A stretch of DNA of 64,000 nucleotides from Pratylenchus scribneri (lineage: Eukaryota > Nematoda > Chromadorea > Rhabditida > Pratylenchidae): NCBI GenBank assembly GCA_030063045.1, contig JAQSEB010000086.1, forward strand, positions 1,448,501 through 1,512,500, given 5' to 3'. The position numbers and the translations under genes are program-made. Shown in pieces: positions 55,915 to 64,000 of the stretch. The notes below the pieces were generated by a model. It did no database searches. It was not told where the DNA came from and was given only the letters and a program-made list of their open reading frames with translations. Position 1 is the first letter of the stretch. Every line of letters starts with the position of its first letter.

Positions 55915-56050
55915 GAGAAATACCCTCTAAATCCTCTACAAATATCCTCGGGGATATTAAATTTCGAAGACCCTCTAGGGAGAGCTACTAATAGAGGGTG
56001 GAGGCTTTAATAGGGGGAGGGATATTAATAGAGGATTTACGGTATTGGAT
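55915..56050. repeat. short palindrome, TACCGTAAA family
   Basis: Left AAATCCTCTACAAATATCCT; right GGATATTAATAGAGGATTTA followed by CGGTATT. GAGGGTGGAGGCTTTAATAG lies in the interior. Related to 23250-23462. Confidence 0.5.
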
Positions 56051-56059
56051 AAAAAGATG

Positions 56060-57060
56060 ATTTTATGGGAAATTTTAATTAAAATATTTCCAGATATTTT
56101 ACTGTGAAATTGGGAAAATTTAAAATTGGGAAAATTTAAATGGGTTGTATGTTTAATTAAATGTAATTCATAAATGCGCAAATTCCTAAAGAATAGAGAA
56201 TTTTATTGAATCTAAAAATATTCAGAATTTGGGCAATTAATTAAGAGAAAGAATAAATTTTTATTTTTTTAAATTTTATTAACTATAAATTTATTATGGC
56301 CAATTTGTTAAAATTGATTTTCAAATTAAAATTTATTCATGAAAAATTTTGGCAATTTTTAATAAAAAAATTTTCTGAAAATTTTGAAATTTGAATTTTA
56401 TTTTATTTTATTGCCCCCCAATTTTAACCTTCTTTTTATTTTGAATATTTTGGGTGAATTTATAATAAAAATAATATTAATATTTTCAATTGTTGGATTG
56501 GCCCTTTTAATTTTTAATAAATGGAAAGAAATGAGATTGGATTTATTGGATTTGGGAGGAAAATAGGCAGCCGTTGTTTTGGCCAAATTCTCATCCATTT
56601 TTATGATAAAGATAAAGATGGGTGTGCTTGCTTGGAAAATTATTTAAAAATATAGGAATTAGGCGATTGAATTTTAAAGTAAATTCAATTCAAATGGCAC
56701 TTTTATTTTAATAAAATAAATCAATCTATTTAATTAGTCAAATTTTAGCTTCATTTTAATTTTGGATTATTTTGGTAAATTTAAAGTAAGAATAAAATAA
56801 TATTTTCAAATCTTTGACTGTTTTTAATAAATGAATATTAAATGAAATGGGGGAGATGGGCAATCGTTGTTTTGCCCAAAATTCACATTTATTTTTGAGA
56901 TAGAATTGGGTAGGTGTGTTCGCGCGCGCGCGGCCAAAATGAAAAATGGGGGAGCTGGGAAAGGTGGGCTAGAAGAGAACGGCATTTTGGGTGGAGGCTG
57001 GAGGCTCTTGATTGGATATTTTGAAGGTAGGTTAGGTAGGGAGAAATTGTTTTTGGGGTC
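56060..57060. other. noncoding AT-rich stretch
   Basis: No exon with splice support. A CGCGCGCGCG run lies at 56919-56931. Open frames at 56824-57133 overlap on both strands and look accidental. Confidence 0.4.
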
Positions 57061-57063
57061 TAT

Positions 57064-57315
57064 CAAATTTTGGGTACTTGTTAAGTTTGTATCCCCTTTT
57101 TGGGTCACCTTGGAAAAAGTGAGGAAAAAGTGAAGGGTCCCCCCTTTGGTGTTAGGGTTTGGGTTTAGGATACATTTGTGATGATTTTTACATCATCTTA
57201 ATCCAATCCCTAACATATCCCGGAATGACCCCAACCATAAACCTGATGACCCATAGGGGGGACCAAGCACTTTTCAAAAAGGGGATGTAAACTTAACAAG
57301 TACCAAATTTTGGAG
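57064..57315. repeat. MITE-like element with about 38-bp inverted ends
   Basis: Left AAATTTTGGGTACTTGTTAA then GTTTGTATCCCCTTTTT; right AAAAAGGGGATGTAAAC then TTAACAAGTACCAAATTTTG. The interior has GGGTCCCCCC at one side and GGGGGGACC at the other. No ORF. Confidence 0.75.
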
Positions 57316-57319
57316 AGGC

Positions 57320-57685
57320 AAAAAAGGGCAAATATCGGTGGAGGTGGAGGCTAGAAGAATCAATTTTTTTTTTGGGAAATTTTGCTCAAAATAATTATAG
57401 GAGAAACCGAAATTTAAAAAACTGGAAACCGGGTTTAAAAACTGAAATCTTTGTAAAACAGACTTTGGAACTTTTTATGGACTATACTCTAGTTAGATGT
57501 TTTGGATGCGAATTAGGAAGGAGAAATTGTATGTTTTTGGGGGAGCATCCACAAATTGAAATAGAGGAAAAAGAACATAATGGTGGAGATTACTGTATGG
57601 GATATTATTTTTCTAATAGTCGATCGAAAGCCTCTATCTAGGTTTATGAGTAAGTAACCATGGTGCTAGGTCATCTCCACAATTC
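57320..57685 (+). other. possible exon fragment between two palindromes
   Basis: The frame 57372-57641 contains VRCFGCELGRRNCMFLGEHP and EKEHNGGDYCMGYYF. It has four Cys residues and no splice support. It might be a relic of a small gene; I cannot assign it. Confidence 0.2.
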
Positions 57686-57689
57686 TGCA

Positions 57690-57990
57690 AATATAAGTTT
57701 TTGACTTCTAATAAATCAGAAACCGGTTTTAGACCCTACAAACCTTATATCATTTTGTAAGCTCATCAAGATGCATCGAATGGTATATAAAATGTTCCAA
57801 AAGTTAAATAGTTAAATCGTTTAAACCATTTTTTATGTTTTGGTTTAAAACTCTTTAATTTTGGAAAAAACTCTGACAAATATTATTCCATTCGATGCGT
57901 CTCGATGAGATCTACAAAATGGTATAAGGTTTGTAGGGTCTAAAACCGGTTTCTGATTTATTAGAAGTCAAAAACTTATATTTGCAGAAT
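57690..57990. repeat. palindrome (family P), well preserved
   Basis: Ends TTCTGCAAATATAAGTTTTT and its inverse. The arms hold AAATCAGAAACCGGTTTTAG, CTCATCAAGATGCATCGAAT and TTCGATGCGTCTCGATGAGA. It is the closest relative of the copy broken by the Ty3/gypsy element. Confidence 0.8.
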
Positions 57991-57999
57991 TTTGTGGAC

Positions 58000-58950
58000 A
58001 TGCCCATATTTGCAGAGCCCTTTGTCTATTGTGGAGATGACCACGGACGGTAACCATCAACTCGGACTATTGAACTTCAAAAGATTTGGCAATTGGGATT
58101 AAGATGATTGCGAATGGGGGGAATTCAATTTTGGGAAAGAGAAAACATTTTTGGATTTTCAAATGAATACTATCCCAGAAATTTGATTTCATTTTTGGGA
58201 TAGGAAAAATGAAAATGTTTTTTGGGTCCTCCTTGAAGGTCCTCAGAAAAAGGCGATCAAAATATCAGGGCCATGAACGCGGGCAATGGCCAAATTTTGG
58301 CCAAATTCTTTAATCTGGCCAATTTTCCCTTTGTCTCTAGGCCCAAATTTTTTCATTGTTTTCAATCTGAAAATTGTCCAATCCTTCAATTCCCAATTTT
58401 TATGGTGCGGCTATTTTTTTCATTTTCCCAATCAATCGATCAACTTTTCTGTTTTCCCTTTAATTTAAAAAATTATTCAATTTTTGCCTACAATTCCCAT
58501 AAATAATTTAGCCTAATTTTTCTATACTATTATTACATTTTTAATTTTGGACTTTTTTTCACGTGAATTCTGTCTCAATATAAGGTGAAAAATTATCATA
58601 TATAATCATTTTTATGACGCAGCATGGACTATTTTAGATGCAGAAATACCACAGTTTCAGGACCCTGGGCCATTCTTTTGGCGGCCGTAGCTCAACAAAA
58701 AAGCAACTAATTCGAGAATGTGATATATGTACCATTCGTAAGCCTTAATTTTCCTCTAAAAAATAGCTTTTCTAATTTTTGAAAACATAAAATAATTTTT
58801 AAAATAAGTAACTTTTCCTCAAAAAATTCCGCTCTATTTCATCCAAAATTAAGAAACTGTAAAAAATTAAGTCTCAAAAATTAGAATAAACCAAATTGTG
58901 TAAAGGGCATATTTTGAGCTTTCAAATGACATATCCCCCTTATTAGAAAT
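58000..58950. other. noncoding stretch
   Basis: TCTCCACAAT/ATTGTGGAGATGACC words at 57680 and 58030 extend the family P copy outward. Otherwise no gene is supported; open frames at 58273-58506 lack splice context. Confidence 0.35.
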
Positions 58951-58957
58951 TGTTTTC

Positions 58958-59251
58958 CAGTGTTGCACAAAACGTCCTCGTCTTCGTCCATCCTCTCGTC
59001 TCGTCCTCGTCTCGTCCTTAATAAAGACGGACGAGAGGACGGACGAGCGAAAATTTGAAAATCAAGGACGAACGAGAAAGGACGGACGAGAGAAAAAAGG
59101 ACACCAAAAAAATTAAGGAAAGACGAGAAAGGACGGACGAAAGGAAGGACGGACGAAAGGAAGGACGGACGAAAGGAAGGACGGACGAATTAAAAATTGA
59201 AAAATAGGGGACGGACGAGAGGACGGACGTTTCGAATTTTGTCCAACACTG
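58958..59251. mobile_element. hAT-like non-autonomous element E, GGACGGACGA arms
   Basis: Ends CAGTGTTGCACAAAACGTCC and GGACGTTTCGAATTTTGTCCAACACTG; exact 8-bp target duplication TTGTTTTC (58950-58957, 59252-59259). The left arm is CGTCCTCGTCTCGTCC words; the right arm is GGACGGACGAAAGGAA repeats. No coding capacity. Confidence 0.92.
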
Positions 59252-59259
59252 TTGTTTTC

Positions 59260-60110
59260 TTCTTGGGTTATGGTCTCAAAAGAATGGCCCTAGTCACTGA
59301 AATTTTGAGATAAAGGAATATGAAGAAAGAATAAAATGAATAAGAATAAAAAAAAATGGAGAAAATTCGATTAAAATATATTGGTGGTGAAATATGCGCT
59401 GGGTTTTTCTCAAACATACAAAAAAAATTTTTTATATAATTATCAAAAATGCACTTATGGCCATGAAATAAAGGGGCGAGACATCGCACGAAAAAATAAT
59501 AAAAATAAATACAAATATAAATTATTGGTAATCATTAGAGAGGGGGGGAAAAAGTAACACGGCGGACCGGCCAAATTCTGTGGCTTATTAGAATTAAAGA
59601 GGAGAATTTATAATTAAGCAAAATGGGGTATATATGGTAATATAATATTTGATGAAGCGGATGACTTTGCTGTTTACACATGGATTAGGATTTAGGAAGT
59701 AACATCAGATACAAATGGATTTATTAGTATAATAACATCAGCAGTAGTAGTGCATAAAAATGAGGAAGACACAAAAAAAAGGAGGACGAAAATGTACATA
59801 AATATTTTCAATAACTTTCAAAATTAGAGAGCATTTTTAATGGCGACAAAAAGCAAGCATATTTTGAACATAAATAAATCCCAAAAATTTTCATTGACAG
59901 AACTGCTGCGTTTTCGTTCTATAAATTTCCATTAGGATTATTATTGTTTTTTGGTAAGATCAATGTGCATCTTTTTTGCATAAAAAATAAAGGATATCTT
60001 AATTTACATTATTATAGGCTAACGCATTTTTAAGCCTTGGTCTTTTTAGGTTTTTTTTTTTTAAATGAGGAAAATCCAAATAATAAATTTTTAAATTTTT
60101 GTCTCTAAAT
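59260..60110. other. noncoding AT-rich stretch
   Basis: No exon, RNA gene or structured repeat is supported here. Confidence 0.4.
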
Positions 60111-60114
60111 TCAA

Positions 60115-60370
60115 AAACTATATACCTAAAATTGGATAGAGCTGGTCAAGACGCATTGAATGGTATATAATTTGTGATGGTTTGGTCAACAATTAAAAGG
60201 GTATTAAACGGTTTAAACCAATTTTGGTTTGGTCTACAATTAAAGGGTATTAAACGGTTTAAACCAATTTTGGTTTGGTCAACAATTAAAGGGTATTAAA
60301 CGGTTTAAACCAATTTTGGTTTGGTCAACAATTAAAGGGTATTAAACGGTTTAAACCAATTTTGATTTTT
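60115..60370. repeat. family P half-palindrome with an expanded 46-bp tandem
   Basis: The left core is TTGGATAGAGCTGGTCAAGA then CGCATTGAATGGTATATAAT. It is followed by about four copies of ACAATTAAAGGGTATTAAAC + GGTTTAAACCAATTTTGGTT. The second arm of the palindrome is absent. Confidence 0.8.
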
Positions 60371-60374
60371 GATT

Positions 60375-63290
60375 AAATCAAAGAAAAAATATATTCAATT
60401 GAATAAAAAGTTTATTTGCCTAATAAACCACAGAACTATCAAAAAATTTTTGGAGATTTTCAATAGTTTAATCGCCAAAGTAAAAAATTTCCCATATTTA
60501 TATAGGGCTAAATTATATTTCAAATAAATACAAAAATAAACATTCCAAAATTATTTCAATTTGCGCAAATTAAATATATTTTCCACAAAAAGCATTTTGC
60601 GACTTTTTTGTGAATTTTGACACAAAAAATCTTGACCAGATTTTTTTGTGACTTTGGGTCAATTCTGTATACCAAATTAATCCATTTTTTGATTTAATTA
60701 ATTTTTTAGGTAATCATAAATAAAAATATTTTATTAAATTTTCTGCCCAATTTTGCACACAAATTTGGCCGCCAATTTTTTGACAAATTTTTTCGTACCG
60801 GAAAAGTGTTTAATTTGTCTTTATTATGTCAAAATGTTGCCAATTTAATTAGGAATTATTTATATTTGACTAGACCAAGACAAAAATTTTTTTTTACATT
60901 TTTCTGCACGCAATATTCTCTTTGTTTAGATGAAAAATTTTGGATCTTTGGGATAGACATTTTTATAAAATTTTATTGAGAAAATTATAATTAACTTTTT
61001 AGAATATACTGTATATAAAAATGAGTAAAAAATAGATGAAAAATATTTAGAAAAAATTTTCAAAAAAATAATAAAAATAAAACTATAATTTGATTTGGCA
61101 TTTTTAAAATAAAAAGTACATAGATGAAAATGTATTTTTTTAAATGTTAGAAGAATATTAAAAATAAAAATTTTGCATTTTTAGCTGAGAAGAGGGCATG
61201 AAAAAATATTTTAAATATTAAAAATAAATAAAATTTTAATTTTTTGGCATTTTTTGAAAGGAATTATAATACTATTGTGTTTTAAGAATAGGATTAATCA
61301 TTATCATTAAATTGAAAATAAGAATAATTTTTTGGCTAAAAATGCCTAATGAATATTTTACAGCAAAAATGGCATTTTATAAATTAAATAAAAAATTAAA
61401 TTTGCCAAAAATAAATATGCAAAAAAAAAATTTTAGTTGCATTTATATATTTATATTGTGAGTTGATATATATATATTTTTTAACATTCAACGAGCTCAC
61501 AAAAAAATGCACAAAATTTTTCTATGTTGCAATCTATTTTTAATAAATATTTTTTGCCTTTCAATTAACCCCAAAATTATATTATTTAATTAAATTATAT
61601 TCTTTTGGCCAAAAAGTTACAAAAATATTGCCGGTTTTTGGCCTTGGTACACCCAAATTTTGGTACATCATTCGTTCCACTTTTACTATTATTTTTGCCA
61701 AATTTGGACAACCAATGGCATATGACCGACTGATCTTTTTGAACATTTTTGTGGCCATAAATTATTAATAAATATATTTCTTATTAATTTGCATGCAATT
61801 ATTATTTTCTATTTTTGTATATTTTTTATTTGCCGTGACTAATTTACAATATTTTTTGACACTATTTTTTGGGTCATTTTTTTGTGTACCAAAAATGCTC
61901 TGATTATGTATTAATGACGTTTTTAACGTTAAAAATATTCTAAATTAATGGAAAAATTATTCAACAATTTCATAGGTTTGTACCAAAAATCGGAAAAATT
62001 ATACTCTAAAATTGATATTCAAATTTTTTGTGAACTTTAAAATAAATAAAAGAAATTTTTATTCTTGTTAAAATAAAAAATTAGTAAACTCATTTTCCTA
62101 AAAGAGAATTATTTTAACTAGAATTAAAAAAAAATGAAAATTTCTAAAAAAAATTTTAAATTAAATTATGAATTTTTAAATAAAAAATTTTCAAATTTTT
62201 TTGATTTTTTTTTGATAAATTGCTCAAAATATTTTTTAATTTTGTCAAAAAATTGTAACTAAAAGCACTAGGATAGAATAAAAATTAATTAAAGAATGCC
62301 GAAAGCCAATTTACTTCCAAAATGAACGGATTAATTTGGCACTCAAAATTAGCCAAATAATAGATGATGAAAAGTTGCAAAACTTATTTTTCATAAAGAG
62401 GGAAGACAGAAGACATATTGGGACGCAATTTATTTCATGAAAAAGTGATTTCCACTTTCATCACTGCAAAATTCGCATAAAATTGTGCGTGGATTTGGCG
62501 ACAGAAAAAAGCCGCAAAAATATGTGCAATTAGTGTCCGGGATGAATGAAGTCCTTAACAAATTTTTTCTATGAGAGTCTTCCGAAATAAAAATATTAAA
62601 AATAAATAATTAGAGTAGAAAGGAAGCCGCGAAATGCAAATTTATTTTGGACAAAAGGAGGCACATAGCACAAAAATTTGGGCAAAAAAGAAGCCATATT
62701 AAAAAATGATCATTCAGGACAAATTGCAAAAAAAATTGGTGGCCAAAAATATCGTCAAAAATGGGTGCAAAGATTTTATTTATTAATTGGCGCAAATGTT
62801 TTTGTGAAAAGGTTGATGGCAAATTAATAATGGCTTAATGATTGGGAAAGACGCAGGGCGGGGGATATAGTTGGTCCAAAAATGCCATAAATGGGAACAT
62901 TTTTTAAATAATTATGTATTAGGCATGAATTGGAAGAATATACATTATTAAAATTTCGACCGTACCCAATCTTTTGTACTCTACATAAATTGGACACATT
63001 TTTGTTTACATATGACCATTAAAATTTTACAAAGCAGACCTAATTGTCGCCTTTTGTAAAACTCATCAAGGACTGAATCATTTCTAATGTTTTGACATCA
63101 AATTAAAGAGCAAACTTTTGGCTATCCATTGTTATAAATTTTATTTAAATTATCTCAAAATTGGTGAAGTTATATCCAAAAAAATCACTGAAAATTTTGC
63201 TTATCTATAATAAAAGTTCATTTTAAATGAATTTTTTGATATAATTCCAACAATTCTGAATCAATTTAAATAAAATCAACAAAATTGGTT
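60375..63290. other. long AT-rich region without a supported gene
   Basis: It contains poly-A/T runs and many short open frames of low complexity. At 63060-63300 lies one copy of the GGTTCAG/CTCATCAAGG repeat group seen at 22.1 and 24.4 kb. The - strand frame at 62610-62822 is open for 70 codons, but has no splice signals. Confidence 0.45.
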
Positions 63291-63311
63291 CAGTGTTTAA
63301 TTAATTATTAT

Positions 63312-63816
63312 TAGCGTTAATTCCCCTCGGGCGGTGAATGAAAAAGCGAGGAACGGGGAATGCAGGGAATCAGCAAGATGCGGAGAACGGGGCGAGGAGG
63401 TTCCTCTCGAAAATTCTACGCGGGATTCCCCGTCCCCGCCCCACACTCGTTTGAGATATTGTACAATTTTTTGAAATTTGATTACTAAAATTTTAAAAAT
63501 CTCCAAAATAAATTTTTGAAACTTTTTTTCTACATTAAAATTCTTTTAATTATCTTATTTATTTTTAAATTACCATTTTGGGCAAGGTTGTCAACTCCAA
63601 AATAAAAAAATCTGACATAAGGTTCCAAAAAATTGGCAAAACTCCCGTATAAATAAAGGTTACGGGGAGGCGGGGAGACGGGGAATAGTAGAATACGGGG
63701 AACGGGGAATGCGGGGAATCAGAGGGTGTGGGGAATGGGGCGGGGAATTTGCCCAAAATTCTTGGATTCCCTGCCCTGCGTCCCCGCCCCTGCTGCTGGG
63801 CGGGGAATTAAGCCTA
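63312..63816. mobile_element. hAT-like non-autonomous element D, CGGGGAATGCGGGGAA arms
   Basis: Ends TAGCGTTAATTCCCC and GGGGAATTAAGCCTA; exact 8-bp target duplication ATTATTAT (63304-63311, 63817-63824). Both arms (63325-63450, 63660-63805) consist of ACGGGGAATGCGGGGAAT-like words. The centre is AT-rich. No transposase. Confidence 0.88.
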
Positions 63817-64000
63817 ATTATTATAAATGGCATTAAATTGGTTGGTGGTAGGGTCAAATTGGGGGTCATATTAATATTACAAATATTGGTATATTTTTAT
63901 ATTAGGAGATATAAATAAAAATGGCACTTAAAAATGGGAATAAAATACACCGAAGTTTAATATAAATAAACAGGAAAACCTTTTAGATGAATTAAAATGG

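Noticed and set aside
62610..62822. - strand 70-codon ORF
   Set aside because: Phe/Leu-rich low-complexity composition, no splice signals, no homologous word elsewhere in the window.
1..64000. tRNA or rRNA genes
   Set aside because: I looked for cloverleaf-like GGTTCGAATC and A-box words and for rRNA signatures and found none that I could fold; a tRNA scan would settle it.

Overview
This window reads as a nuclear contig from a nematode. It is AT-rich, with short introns that use nematode-like acceptors (TTTCAG, TTTTAG, TATAG). The gene families also fit: FLYWCH-type zinc fingers, F-box proteins, a forkhead factor, a PARP-like ADP-ribosyltransferase fold and a Ty3/gypsy retroelement. A tylenchid-type plant-parasitic nematode is a reasonable guess, but the clade cannot be fixed from sequence reading alone. 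No bacterial operons, tRNA, rRNA or CRISPR arrays were seen. I built gene models by hand from splice sites and codon phase. Exon ends are good to about 1-2 bases where phases agree.

Layout. 1-6.3 kb: the last exon of a + strand gene faces a convergent, complete 10-exon FLYWCH gene (518 aa); both end in the same short basic tail. 7.2-11.5 kb: a truncated MULE-transposase-derived gene, a 113-aa three-exon gene, and a run of short + strand exons, some broken. 11.5-15.2 kb: a possible solo LTR, a foldback element carrying a 21-bp minisatellite, and an orphan F-box-type C-terminal exon. 15.39-18.77 kb: a young, internally deleted Ty3/gypsy element nested in an older palindrome. 19-27.2 kb: a damaged PARP-like gene (+), an unknown 188-aa gene (-) and an F-box gene (-). 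28-30.5 kb: nested DNA transposons that interrupt two ORFs.

31.5-38.8 kb: an 11-exon - strand gene for a 502-aa predicted secreted, Gly/Ala-rich protein that I cannot assign to a family. One of its introns hosts a 1.1-kb foldback element. 39.2-44.1 kb: a + strand F-box gene. 45.2-47.9 kb: GC-rich ORFs, palindromes and a near-perfect hairpin. 48.6-49.7 kb: two small + genes. 50.2-54.8 kb: a 13-exon forkhead gene (762 aa). 55-64 kb: mostly noncoding, with several DNA elements.

Two themes stand out. First, six hAT-like non-autonomous elements have recognisable 8-bp target duplications (five exact, one with a single mismatch), and their arms are built from simple repeats (GC-rich, TCGAAAT or GGACGGAC). 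Some sit exactly on gene signals, such as a splice acceptor or a stop codon. Second, at least four introns in different genes have GC-AG boundaries. Nothing suggests that the genes form one pathway; they share a repeat-rich neighbourhood in which several genes are decaying.
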